In this document: positions 23,601 to 36,443 of the stretch, in pieces
Layout: each line of letters starts with the position of its first letter
Position numbering within the stretch: position 1 is the stretch's first letter
Source of the DNA: Schistosoma haematobium
Taxonomy: Eukaryota; Platyhelminthes; Trematoda; Strigeidida; Schistosomatidae
Direction of reading: 5' to 3'
Assembly: GCF_000699445.3 (NCBI RefSeq)
Contig: NC_067195.1
Span: 65,778,591 to 65,842,590, forward strand
Length of the DNA stretch: 64,000 nt
Notes under the pieces: generated by a model
Databases searched by the model: none
What the model was told of the DNA's origin: nothing
The model's input: only the letters and a program-made list of their open reading frames with translations
Made by a program: the position numbers and the translations under genes

Positions 23601-25359
23601 ACAAAAGATTAACAAAGAGGAACACCTAAAAGGTTACAAATTTTAAATGTTTGAGTACGATTACAAATTATGACATAGTATTATTTAACAATAGATCTTA
23701 AGATTTTCAACCAATCTATCGTCAGTTTTTATTTTTAAAATTGTATGAGAATAGAGATGTAACACAAAATGAGTGACGAGATTTCTATCATATGATTTAG
23801 CTAGATTCAAATACTTTTAACCTTTGCTAACTACCTTGATTATGCAACCAAATATTTTACGTGTTCTATATAATGTTTGAATAATTTGTTAGATTTTAGT
23901 TTATATTTCATAGATGTAATAGTAGTTATTCTGGTTACAAATACTCCTACATTTGCTTCATCTAAATATACAGTTTTTCTACACATTAGGATAAAACAAA
24001 AAATATATTTATTATTAACTCTCTATCCAATGCTCAATTTATTTTAAACTATCAAGTTCAACATTGACCTTGATACCTATAAACTCATTAATAATCAAAT
24101 CAAATTATCCAAGTGCAAACGTAACTGATACAATCATCGAATATTTAATAAACGTTGTCTAAACAGTAACATTATTCCCAGATCATTGATTGTTAAACTA
24201 CTAGAACGTTCGTATCAACCTATTCCTACTGTTCAGCGTGCATCACGAATCGTTTTGCAATACCTTCTGGTTAACATGCCAGTACCCAACAATGTTTTCT
24301 TAATTATATCCAGTCATTTTTCTTTAGCCCGTAAGAATTAACACTTTCATAGGTTCAAACTGATTTAATGAATGTATGAGATTCCGATATCTTTTTTGAA
24401 TGTAATACAATATATTTCAGTGTCTTCAAATTACTTTTTATGTTTTAAACTTGATTGGTTATTAGCAGTGTAATTTGTTATCAATTAATTAGTTTCTTTT
24501 ATATTACATTGTAGAAAACCAGTTTGACATTTACTTATTCTTACCAAAAGAATTTGCCAATGCATATACATATTAAAAAGAATGGAATAGTAAATATAAT
24601 TAGATATTTACCCTTTGGGAATGCGATGCTACGAATCATAACTTAATCGAATTGTGAGTTATTCATATAAGTATATCAAATTAAAAGTTATATATTCAAC
24701 TTCTAAGTATCTCATTTTTTTGGCTGAATGTTATGTATAAAATAATTTGGTTAAATAAAACCGAAAAACTTAGGGATGGATTTTCCTATGGGAACTATGA
24801 ACAAATGAATGTTAAAGCAATAAGTCCACGATGAGTCAGTAAAGCAAATAATACATTTGAGACAAGTTATTTTAATAATATGTGTAATAAAGCCTCCACT
24901 TGGAACACAAATCTATTTAAAGGAAAAGAACGATTATATCTTTTACACCAAGTAAAATAATATTAATAATGAATGTTGTCATAATCTCTCAAACGGAAGA
25001 TTACAGGTTATTAATTATAGATTCATGCAAATAACTTATAAACACAATATTAGTGAGGGTAAATATCGATACAATTTAGTATCTAACTATAATCAAATAA
25101 TCTAAGTTCACTTTTTATGTCCATTTAGATATCGAAAAGTGACCTTCAAGTCATAAATAACAAAATAATAATTCATTTTTTAGCTCAATTCATCATATTT
25201 AACCATCTGGTCAGAAAAAATTGTTTTTATTATATGAGCATTATTGTATATCACTTCTATTGGGAAATGAATTATCTTATATACTACATTTCAGCTTAAT
25301 TTGTAATAAAATGTCATCAAATATTTTTTTGCAGTATAGAATATTGGAGATTATTGAGT
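20677..25359. other. Longest blank stretch, 4.7 kb
   Basis: No frame above 60 codons in any of six frames and no copy of the repeat families described here. Short host exons could be hidden but none shows recognisable protein. Confidence 0.5.
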
Positions 25360-25566
25360 TTTAATTGAGATCTTTAATAGATTAATGATCCCGGCTCAGT
25401 GGTCTAGATGTCAAGCGTTCACGTGCAAGACCGAAAGTCCTGGGTTCAAGTCACACGTGCGGGATGCGCATTGCTATAGAGTCTCATACTAGGACGAAAC
25501 GGCCGTTCAATGCTTTCAGGTTTTCAATAGTAATCTATCATTGATCAGTTCATGATCTTAATTAAA
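25360..25566 (+). mobile_element. Hammerhead SINE with inverted ends
   Basis: tRNA-like CCGGCTCAGTGG and TGGGTTCAAGTC, then a ribozyme region with a broken core (CTATAGA). Stem I is GCATTG/CAATGC, a paired change from the usual GCACTG/CAGTGC. Arms 25360-25389 and 25537-25566 match at about 24 of 30 positions. Confidence 0.7.
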
Positions 25567-26204
25567 TACTTTTCTAATCGAGTGCTACTTTGGAATATGA
25601 TAATGTTCAATCAGTAATTATTGTCTTTGTGCCAACCTCACTAAATAACCTATAATAATTCTAGAAGAATAATAAAATCCATGGGCAAGACATTGATAAA
25701 AAGTTAAAAGTGAAATACTTTAAAAACTGATGCATAAATGTCTGTTTGTATAAATTAGAAAGCTAAAAGTAAATAAATAATATCTGCTTTTAAGTACCCG
25801 TGTAGTGACAGTAAAATAAACAGTTTTGCAACTAAAGTAATCAAGTTATATTCCGTTTTCTTATCGGGTTGCCTCTGTATTCATCCTTTAGTACTTCTGA
25901 ATTTCTGAAGCACAATAAATCGACTGAAATCAAACCTTCTATATGAAAGTAGGATTCAGCACTGATGTAAAAAACTCATGAGTTACTTTGTTTGAATCCT
26001 GTGAATTCTATTTCATTAAATTTGAACATATAAATGAATCAGATGACAATAATCTGACTGTAAGATATAATTTATTTATGCCATTTGAATTTCATTCAAT
26101 ACACACAAAAAAGTTGAACTTCTATGATAGAAATATATCCAGTTTTTATCAGTACTTTTATTATAACTTTCCTAAAATTTATTTATCTTTATTCATTAAT
26201 TGAA

Positions 26205-26712
26205 ATCATGAGTCATTTGAAGCCAGACCACCATGTAAAACCTGGAAGCACTGGACGGCCTTTTCGTCCCAGTACGGGACTTCTCAGTATTGCGCACCTA
26301 CGATCACATTCACAGGATTCGAACCCAGGACTTTTTGTCTCGTGCGCGAAAACTTAACCTCTAGACAACTGAACTAGCCGGGACCCAACGATGTTAATGT
26401 CTAACTTCAACAAATTACCGAAATTACGCAACCGTCTACTACAATCTCCACAGAATCCCTTTTCTGATAATAGTCATTATGTGCTCACTAGTAACTGGTT
26501 TCAGGAGGTGTTTCCTGAAATTCTAGTAAGAAGCTGTGGTCAGTGGATTTCAATCGTGTCTGTTGCGAGGCAACAACTTACTGATCATGCGAACGGGATC
26601 ATGATTGCGCAATACTGAAGAGTCCCATAAGGGGACGAAACAGGTGTTCAGTGCTTCCAAACTTACCACGGTGGTCTAGCTTTAATCGACTCATGAATTC
26701 AACTATTAAACT
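26205..26712. mobile_element. Two hammerhead SINE pieces in opposite orientation
   Basis: 26205-26400 is a minus-strand SINE (core CTGAGAA, one base off). 26590-26712 is a plus-strand SINE end (CTGAAGA, stem II and GAAA kept, stem I poorly paired). Between them lie the leader and middle segments seen in the long forms, rearranged. Confidence 0.65.
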
Positions 26713-27548
26713 CATAAAATCGTTATTTGTTTCTCATAATTTTTTATTTCTACTAATAGTTTTACATGTTAATAGAGATAAGAAGAGATCATTCTAATTA
26801 GCTTTATAATTAATTTTGTATTTTTATTGATCATATATAGTCTCTTTACTGATAGTCTACTTAATACCTATACATAATTTCATTTAATTTTTAATAAATA
26901 TACTCTTTTCAGAATACATATTGAATAACTTCATTTATTATTGATTTGAACTAATCACTGAAATTATTCTAAGAATCAATGAAAACTCTAATTTGAAACT
27001 CCTTAGGTTTATGAACCTGTAATTCCACTAGAGATTAGGCTCTGTACTCTTAATTCTTTTAAATAACACAATACTTTTGGACTATTTCACTGAAAGACAA
27101 TGGTTATGTATTCACAAATCAATAAATAGTCTCTGATGTAAAGAAATGAGATATTCAGTAGTTTTTTTCTTTTTCAAAGGTTCTTTGACTAAAATAGCTC
27201 TGTAATGAAAATTTCCTGTAAAATATATAAACATTTCTATAATATCAATTTAATGAGTTAGTATTTCACTTATTAATTGTAATTTGTTTTATATTACATA
27301 ATTTTGAAGTATATATGTCGTAACAGATGCAATCGTTCACCTTTTTTAACATATAACATTTTCAAATTCTTTATTTCATGGTTTATTTTGACCATTGTAA
27401 AATATCACAATAATTATGAATTTATAACTGTAGATCCTGATAATAAAGTTATTGGAAACAATTGTTCACTCAAATATTCTTCATTTTTGAATATTCTATG
27501 GGGATTTTTAAAGAGCCAAAACTTTCCGATAAGCTATAAATAACAATT

Positions 27549-27852
27549 ATGTAGTGAACAGAACACTAGCTGGGACAATCGAATGTATTTGACACGAAAT
27601 TACAGAACAACTCACTAAAATCTGAGAACCATATAGTAAATAGTTAATTTGCTGAATATCAATCCATCGTCTCAAACTTCACTGTTCCTTTTGCAAATAT
27701 CAGCCCATTGTCTCAGATTTCATTGTTCATGTATTTTGATGTCGATTGCGTTCCGTTTCTGTTCTTTCGTCATCGATCTTCTGCTGAAATACATTCTGTG
27801 CCTCACCACAGTTATATACTACTTATATGGATATAAGTAATCTACATCACAA
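27549..27852 (+). repeat. Short-TIR dispersed repeat, copy 4
   Basis: From TGTAGTGAACAGAACAC to CTACATCACAAT. An internal segment (CAATCCATCGTCTCA / CAGCCCATTGTCTCAG) is duplicated. Confidence 0.55.
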
Positions 27853-28526
27853 TTATAGTAAGATTCCGTATAAATAATTTGAAAATTATAGAATTTGTGA
27901 TAAAATTCCACTTACAGATCAAACATACTTCTTGACTTTTCTGGTAAAACAATGTGTTTCACAATTAGCAATTGAATAGGCTTTAAAAAATATGTAAGTC
28001 ATAGGATTACTTATCTTAAAGAATCAATGAAAATAGTTAAACATGAATTATTTTCTTTTTTTTTGAATAGTCTTTAGTATTAACACTATTAGTAGAGAAT
28101 CTTTATTTCAGGGTGATAAACAGTACAGTAGTTACTTAATTTTACTGGTTTCATAATTGTAGTACAAGTTTCCCATAAGCCTTTTTATTACTCAAATTTA
28201 TTTTTTTTATTCTTGAGTGCTACTGTTATAGATTATAGTATCTTATAAGCTATTACAATGTACTCTCATTTATAATTTATTCCAATTAATTATTGGATAA
28301 ATGCAAGTTTTACACATATTAATTAGTCAATGAATAATGAAAAGAAATTCTTAGGCATTTTTAAAATCTCATTTTCTAAAATATAATACAAATTGATAAA
28401 TTGAAATTTGTTTTTCTGTTTTATTTCTGTTTCACCCTTATTATTTTCCCTTTTTGTTTCATACTTTCAGAAAACATTTGATCAAAAAAACTGTGAAAAT
28501 TTATACATCAAGTCAATGTCGCAATA

Positions 28527-29453
28527 ATGATTACTCTAACTGATATACAGAAAACAGGTACACAAAATATCTCGATAAATAATTCGGTAAATATTAACAA
28601 TTCTATGGTATTCATTATTAGTCCAGAAAAAGTAGAACTTCAACCTGGTTTAATTGCCTTAGTATCACTGATGGCCTTAATATTATTAATTATGACTGCT
28701 ATACTATTATTACCTAAATCAATTCAAGATAACGTTTTTCAACTTGTATTACATCAGACACCAGATCAAACTTTTAATTATATCGATGTAGGTCTGTACA
28801 AAACTAGACATTCGATATATCGTAAAGAAGTATATTCATTAGCTATGCAAGGCAATCAATCTAAAAAGAAATTTGAAGCGCATACATTACTTAGTAGTAA
28901 TAATAATATCAATTCAAGTAGATCCAAACATAACAATCAATCAAAAGAAACATCTACAAAACCTATCATTTCATCAGTTTCAGTTTCAGAAAATTACAAT
29001 AGACCTAATCAGTGTTCGTCTTCAAGTTTAATAAGTAAACACTTATTTCCTTTGGATGATTGGCATCTTCATAACCAAAGTTCACAAATGAAAAACACAA
29101 AATCAGTAATGTTTACTGAAAATTGCTGTTCTGATGTTAATAATAATGATGATAGCAGTTGTACAAATTATCGTGAAAATAGTGATAGTAATATTTTTGC
29201 AAGCACTCGACGTAATTCAACTCCAAATGTAATAAATGATACCTCTGTTTATGCTTCAATGGACATAACAGCTTCTTTATCACACATAAGATATTCTCTG
29301 CCTTCATGTTTCACTCAAAGTAATCAAAGCATCAATTCTCCAAGGTCACTAACGTCACTAGCAATTTCACCGAATTCAAAACAGTTATTATCACTCAATA
29401 AACGTGTACGGCTTCAACTTTCAGATACTTTTATTAACGGATTCAAGTAGTGT
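28527..29453 (+). CDS. Putative single-pass membrane protein, 307 residues, unrecognised
   Basis: Uninterrupted frame of 307 codons ending TAG, exceptional in this AT-rich DNA. A polypyrimidine tract and CAG at about 28460-28470 look like a 3' splice site, and in-frame stops between it and 28527 make this ATG the likely start. Residues 41-62 form a strong hydrophobic segment ending LLLPKS. The 40 residues before it contain three N-glycosylation sequons (N14, N18, N24) and no signal peptide, suggesting a type III membrane protein with a short outer N-terminus. The 245-residue tail is rich in Asn and Ser and contains a basic RRNSTP phosphosite-like motif. No family recognised. It could be the last coding exon of a larger transcript or a single-coding-exon gene. 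Confidence 0.6.
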
Positions 29454-29839
29454 TCACAGACGGCGATTACAATCCATATTTAGACTATGTAGCCATCTGG
29501 TTAGGCACCTGGTGTGATCATCTATGTGCAAATATGTACATCTTATTAATCTGTAGACTAATTCAGCAGCTCACACTTTGATAGAAAAGTGTAATTTGAT
29601 TAACTTTCAGGTATTTCGACTTGACTGACAGGGGAATTGTGGAACGATGTCTTAAATTTGGCCGTAACCCAGGTACTTTTCAGCATAATTCGTCATTTCT
29701 AGACTTATATTTTTTTTGTTAAGTCATTAATTATTTGATTCTTTGTAAATTATCCCCCTTTTGTTCTTACAACATGCGTAAAACACACTTTTTATGTAAG
29801 AATCAGTTTTACTTATTGATTTCCAGACTAGAACACTGG

Positions 29840-29960
29840 TATTACGTAGTAGGTTCATTTTTCAAAAGTTGGAAAACAATGAAAGCTTCACGATCAAACT
29901 ATCCAACTCAGAAGACAAAGCTCCACCTAAATCAAGCTTGATCTTCACTGTGATGAAACG
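29840..29960 (+). repeat. Penelope-like 3' region fragment
   Basis: GAAAGCTTCACGATCAAAC, ATCCAACTCAGAAGACAAAG and CTCCACCTAAATCA match the 3' region at 3430-3500 with moderate divergence. No coding sequence. Confidence 0.5.
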
Positions 29961-31374
29961 AGTTCAAACTTTTCAAAGTATTATTCAATGCGTCTATAAT
30001 ATTTATAGATCAGAATCACAATGAGATGGAAATAGTACACAGAAAAACATACAGACGACCAAGCAAAATAATATTATAAAAACAGAAATACAAGTCATTC
30101 GATTTACAATTGGTCAGTCACTGAGTGGTATAAAATATCAATGTTTCCCAAGTCCATCTTTTGTGCTGATCTAGTTATATCAGTGAAGTTGTAATGTGAT
30201 CACTAATCTAGGTGATTTGATATCATGTGAACTATGTTGAGACTCAAGGCAATGGTCAGAGGTAGTGGACAGAAAACCCTCGACTTGATTGATAAAATTA
30301 GACAGACGCTTAAAAAATATGACTTGAAACACATGACGTCAGCTACTAATAAGTGATCGGGCGATTTTAGATACATTCCAATCCTGTGGGAGGTCAGATA
30401 TGGCTCATAACGTAGTGGTAACATCTTAAACTATAAATCTGGATGAGATGGGATCGAGTCGACGAGGAAGCATTGACTCTGTCGTAGATTACAGACACAC
30501 CTTTTTGATGAGTTTCGAATAGCATGAAACCTAAATCTAGAACAAAATATTTATCAAAACTATCTACTCAAATGAGTCTAACTCCTACATTGAAAGAGCA
30601 GTGTAGTTACTTAGAAGCAAATCTGATGGTAGGGGAAATAACTCCAAATCAGACCTACTAAATAACTTGATGTTGTATTGTAGGGATGAAGATTCTCTTA
30701 GTATTGCAAACTCTGTAAGGTTTTCTAATTAATGGCCGCAATCTAATATAGCTAAACGACAATGATGGAACATCTTAAGTCGCGTAATCATAATTCGAAC
30801 TCATTCCATTTAATGACCCTCTAAACAGACTCAACCTAAGTTGGTGGCCAGGTGGTATTGGGTGGTGTTTGTATGAACTAACGATTCCTTTGTACTTGAT
30901 GACTGCTTGATTTCAAAGTCCAAATACAATACGTTCATTTGTGCTCATCTAATACTTTTTGGTTAAATTGCGTTATTTCTGGGATTCCTAGTTTGTACCA
31001 TAATTCAAATATTTCAAACTATCACAAATGATGCCTTAGATTTCTAAAATCAACTTGTCGCAACATTATCTCGATGGTGAACTACGTGTTGTCCGCCAAG
31101 GTTCACTATGTAAATGAGGAACTAATAAATTCTTGTTGAAAATGGTGAAAATTAGAGGCACTTTCGACCTGCCTTTCAAAGCTTATTGCTAGATGACAAC
31201 TTCCAGGACAGATGTGATCTTAGGTATTAGGCCCGTTATCTCTTCATACTAGTGATGTTCAGATAAAAAGATATACTGTTGTGGAAATAATATTCAGGAC
31301 TCTGAACGGATGAATCGAAATATCACCAGAAGTTTTCTACAGTGGATTAATGAAATTTGACACTGAAAGGCTCT
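29961..31374. other. No gene recognised; mixed-composition DNA
   Basis: Less AT-rich than the flanks around 30200-30560 (a segment with GGGAGGTCAGATATGG and GTCGACGAGGAAGC), suggesting an old repeat, but no homologue in the window. Confidence 0.35.
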
Positions 31375-33188
31375 TGTAGGGTCAGTGAAATTTCACTGAG
31401 CCCAAGCCAAATCATACGGCGGTTGGATCATTGAATATCGAACGAATCATCGATCCTCGTCAAGGTCAAGGACAACCAACGCGCATCAGTTATTCGTACG
31501 CCGTGGACTGACTCATTCAGCGGTGGTCTCGCTTTCGCTTGTATCTACTTTAACCAATATATTTCTGTAATGAAGTCCTCTGTGTTGTACAGTCTTTAAG
31601 GCAGCTATGGTACTTAGATGCGTCAGTGGGGTGGTTCACGTAAGTTGCCGACCACGAGGTGTGACTTCGATGTTAGCTGGTTCGTCACACCATTCCCGTA
31701 TAACTCGAGTAGGCCTCCGATCACTCGACATAGACCATCTACGTTGGTGATCTACACTGTTGAGCAAGACTTCGAATAACGCAACCTATCACTATAATCT
31801 TTATTATTGCGATCTATACTTATTCTTCTTCATTTTTATCATTGCCCATGTTGATCTATTAGTGTGAACTTTCGTTGCTTCATGTCAATATTGATTAGTA
31901 TTTAAACTTAAATAACTAGTTTAATAGATAGAACCTACCAATCAACTTCGATTATAATCATTTATCATGGTTCGTTAACAAGCATTAGCAGCATGTAAAT
32001 GCTCCTGTGTAATGTGTCTGTTAAAATATCGACCACTCGTGAGTGTAGCCACAAGAAAACACGAACGCACATCTGTTTGTAACTTATCCACTGGTATAAG
32101 CGAGACAAGATTAACTGTCGACTATAAATTCATCTTTCTATTTAACCACTATCCACGTGAATGTTTTAATTTTTTTAACACCGCCTGCCTAATTTCCAAC
32201 TGCTGAGTTCCATGGCCAAACAGAGGATACGAATGCTAGAAATTTATGGTGAGTTTGAACAATACATTTTCTGCAACCTTAGATCACGTTTAGACTGTTC
32301 GTCAGGTAATGCTACGTATTTGGCTTAAATTAATTTTGGACTTATACAAATTCAGTCTACAACGCTGTGTTAATCCAAGAATTTAATCAACAGTACCTCG
32401 TATATGATCCAGATTCAAACTACCGTCTACTTCATATCTCCATTACTTTGAAGTAAGAGTAACCCAGGCGAGTTTCATAATTTTATTAAATTACTTCGTG
32501 CTATATTTATGATGCGTAATAACATTTCGTAGTTTCTTTCACGTGGAATACTTATATATTCTATCACTGCCGTCGTTTTAATCAAAATCATGTGCATTTA
32601 TGACTCGCAAGTCGACATACTGTGGTAAAACATATTACATGTACACGGGGAATCTTAGTCCATGTCTTCAGTAGACACTTTGTTGTACTTAATCTCACTT
32701 AACGCTAGGTAATAAGCTCTTTGTATCAGCCTTTTACGAAATGGTCACGTTACCTGAACCATCTAAACTTTAGTTACATTGGTTACGATTTTAATTAATG
32801 TTTACTATACTCCTTGTATTTCACACGGTAAATCATGGCTCGATTTCCTTATTACACGACAGTCATTTTAATTCTATTTTCGGTTTATTTGTATACAATA
32901 CGGGTTTGAAAAATATCTAAACGTCCTCGAAAATTCTCCACGAACCCAACCATAGTTTTCGTATATGTCTTCATTCACACATCCAGCTGTTACGCTAATG
33001 ATACCTAAACGAACCTTCGGTGCAACTGTCAGTATACGTGAGAACGACGTAATTTAGATTTAACTTTGTAGCATATCTGAACTATTGTAGTTATTCTTCT
33101 TCGATGTCGTACTTTATTTTATGAAGTATTGTTTCCTTGTGACTTTTATCTAACAGATGATTTCGGTACATCAATCGGCTGTTCAACC
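31375..33188 (+). mobile_element. Older copy of the non-coding LTR element: 5' LTR and 1.4 kb interior
   Basis: Opposite orientation to the copy at 60.7 kb. LTR 31375-31756 (TGTAGGG ... TCTACA) is clearly homologous but noticeably diverged. A PBS-like sequence follows at 31758. The interior (31757-33188) matches 63406 down to about 62000 and then stops abruptly at a LINE B endonuclease fragment. No 3' LTR remains. No coding region is evident here either, supporting a family that is non-coding by origin. Confidence 0.8.
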
Positions 33189-33189
33189 A

Positions 33190-33678
33190 CTACTTATAAC
33201 AATTTCCGGATGGACACAAATCTGTGAATCCACGTTCCTTTCTCCCAGTCAGTCCGTATTGTCACATAAAATATTCATACCCGGTGATTTCCATCCGATA
33301 TTATTGTTTAGACCTCTCTTAAGAATTGTCAGGTCTTTTTTGGGCACTTCACCTCAATCGACTGCAGCCTCTCATAAAACTAATCCTTTCCGTCTTCGGT
33401 GCCATCATTGGTGTGTGCATAACATTCATAGTAATTCCCTCTTTCTTTGTTTTGAAGGATGCTTTGATGATTCAGGGTCCATGAGATTCTCATCCTATGA
33501 GTGTTTTACGTGCTTCTTTAGGCATCATGAGAGCAACACCCAGTGTGTGTAGCATTTTACTCTTCGTGATCATAATACAGCAGCATCTTCCCCGTACGTA
33601 ACATTTGCTATCCAGCTTTGGTCCAATGGATTTGCCTGATTCCAAGAACCGCCAAGTTGTATCTTCTCATTTCCATTG
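33190..33678 (-). pseudogene. LINE family B endonuclease (APE) fragment
   Basis: Minus-strand translation across several frames gives RRYNLAVLGI, then KEREYYYECYAHTND, FYERLQSIEVKCP and KKDLTIL. These are the APE segments seen in the fragment at 15.2 kb. Heavily frameshifted. Sits between the truncated LTR element and the CR1-like element. Confidence 0.6.
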
Positions 33679-33901
33679 CAGAGTTTAAATGTTTGGATTT
33701 GTTTATTCTGGTCAACTTTTTTTCAGCAAGGTTGTTTTCCACGGGATGAGGTCGCTGACCCCATACCCAACTTTTCTCCTTTACCCAAGCTTGGGATCTA
33801 CAGTAACCCTTGAAGAGCTACAAGTGAAGTTGGTTATGTGATCAAGAGACGTAATAGGGTAGAAGATTGACTTACAGTCACACCCAGAAAAAGAAAATTA
33901 A

Positions 33902-34300
33902 GAAAACAGAGTTAAATCTCTGCGTCTGACGCCAAATCGGAATGCTGTTAAAACTCCACAGAGATTTAAGACAGACCTCGATGATAAGTCAGTCACTTTT
34001 CATAAGTTAAGAAAATCTTCAGAAAATGAACAAAATGGTAGATTTCATGATAACCTCAGGCAAATTAGGTATTTATTAGGCAAGGTCCTTCCAGAAATAG
34101 CATCAGGAGTTGGCATCTGTAAGCTTTACAGAATGGTACAAAAAATGGATTGTGAATGTACTCAAAAGAACTGCCTCTTAAAAGTTGCTTTTGCTTCGTC
34201 CGATGAAAGAAACCTAATACTGAGAAACCCACGCAAACTGATTGGATCCAGAAAACACATCCGTGAGGATCTCAGCCTGTTTGACCGCATTAAGAGATGA
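33902..34300 (+). pseudogene. CR1-like ORF1 remnant, still open for 132 codons
   Basis: Open from GAA at 33902 to TGA at 34298-34300 without a proper start. Contains YLLGKVLPEI, GICKLYRMVQK, LLKVAFASSDERNLILRNP and HIREDLSLFDRIK, a pattern typical of the RNA-binding ORF1 of CR1-like elements. Confidence 0.65.
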
Positions 34301-35608
34301 GCTGCAGAAGTATAAGTAAATGAGCGCCGCCGAAACAGCAAAAACCCCCGTACTTTAGTGTTTTTGAAGTGTAAATGTTCGGAGTAAAACGATCCCCAAA
34401 CCACTCTGTTGGTAAGGGAAAGTTCTCCACAGAATTAGAGGTGTGCTACACAAATGCTCCCGACCTACTTAATCAAATGGGGGGGGCTCAGGACATGTGT
34501 GTATATAGAAAAGCCGGATATCACTACCGTCTAAGATACATGGTTAACGTCAGATTGTTTGATAGTGAAATCCAGTTGACTAGTCTTTATCCAGTAGGGT
34601 CGATAGACTAAGCCGTAGGTGAGCTGAGGCTATCCTGTACGCGAAAATTGCCTTAATCATACGAGCTGTCGAGACAGTGGTATATGATCTAGGGACATGT
34701 AAACTGGTGCGCTACAGGCTGAAATGTATACCGCAAGAAATTGAATTATTTATAGTATACCGCAGTCATGAATGTGTGGTAGATGACTTCCTCCCAAGCA
34801 AACTTAAGTCCTGGTGTAATAGAGGTGAATGTCATAAAGTAGGCGGCTTTAGGGCACCGAGTATAAACTGTGGAGACTTAGAAGTAGGGTTATCAAAAAC
34901 ATCATTTGATTAAAAATTGTTAAAAACCACATTTGCACTAGCTTTATTCCAGAACATTAGAGATCACACCAGATATGACTTATGAAGCTCCTCGTCTCTC
35001 TTGGAGTTAGTCTTTGCGCACGGTGATGATGTCGATAAAACGACTTTCCTCCCACCCCTAGAGAGAAGTGGTCGTGATCTTATTTAACTTCGTGTCTGAG
35101 ATCGCCTGTCAAACAGTTGTACCGGCTCGTCCGAACGTATGAAAGGCAGACATGAATGAAACCAACCCCGCAGCATCGGTTGAAAGCTGGATAATTGACT
35201 CAGGGGCATCAGTAGAAGAGACATAGACTCATTCCAAGCGGTTATACGTTCAGACAACTCAACCACCTATACTCTGGACAGTTCTGAAGAAACAAAACGG
35301 CCACCCTTGGACAGACCGGTATATTTGACGTTTGCTAAGATAAAAGAAGAAATGTTGGAGTGTTGCTATCAGCCTTGGCACAGGAAGTACAATGAAACGC
35401 TGCAGGCCGATAAGAAATAACTGTATAACTACAGTTCGGGAAGCTCGGAGAAAATATGAAATGCAGTTGGCACAATCTGCAATTAAGCGGCCTGAGAGAC
35501 TATTCTCGTACATAAATTGCAGAACAAGGAAGCAGCAACGGATTCCCAACTCAACCAAAGAAGGGAGTAGATCTGAAATGGTGGGGTGATCAGAAAACAG
35601 CAGAGGCC

Positions 35609-36443
35609 ATGGCAAACTATTTCGGGGCAGTTTTCACTCATGAGCCTCTTCCAGACGAAGAACTAGACTCAAATACCAAGTCAACAAACCCCCTGCTCGC
35701 CGTAAACTTTGATCGAGACGATGTAATTAAGGCCCTGAACACATTAGACACGGAAAAATCAACAGCACCAAATGAAATATACACCGAAATCCTGAAACAA
35801 ATGGCACAATACATTGCAGCCCCACTGACTGCGATATTCAATATCACCTGGCTAAGGTGAGTTACCTATGGACTGGAAGGATTCAGTCGTCACTTCAATA
35901 CATAAAACAAAATCAAGACAACTTCCATCAAACTACAGATCTGTCAGCCTCATTAGTGTCGTAGTTTAAATACTGGAAAGACATTCGTGTAGATCAATAA
36001 CTTGTTAAACAGAGAACAACATGTTTTCAGAAAAGGTTTACCTTGCAAGGAAGCGATAGACAAAGGCACTAGACAATGGAAAATCAGTGTCTACATAAAC
36101 TTCCGCAAAGCGTGCGACAATGTGCCAACAAAAAGCTGGGAAATCATGGCATTGTTGGACCCCACCTAAAATGGATTAAGGATTTCATGGTAGGTTGTGG
36201 ACGAACAGTGAGAGTAAATTCAAATCGCTCCACCCGGAGAACAGTACTTTATGGAGTACCGCAAGGTTCTGTTCTAGGTCCTTTACTGCTATACTGCATG
36301 TGAATGAACTTCCAAATACAGCTGAGTCCATAATGCTTCTATACGTTTATAATGTAAAAATCTTGCGAGAAATAACAGGAGACGCATATGTATACACACT
36401 TCAGGCAGACTTAAATATTGTGATTGGCTGGTCTAAAGAGTAG
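35609..36443 (+). pseudogene. CR1-like reverse transcriptase remnant
   Basis: Pieces in several frames: 35609-35860 (FTHEPLPDEELDS ... APNEIYTEILKQM), about 36060-36300 (GVPQGSVLGPLL) and 36320-36443 (YVYNVKILREI, equivalent to YADDVKIWREI). Both active-site Asp residues are lost. Confidence 0.75.

Noticed and set aside
33157..33552. 131-codon plus frame
   Set aside because: Antisense to the LINE B endonuclease fragment and spans the junction with the LTR element.
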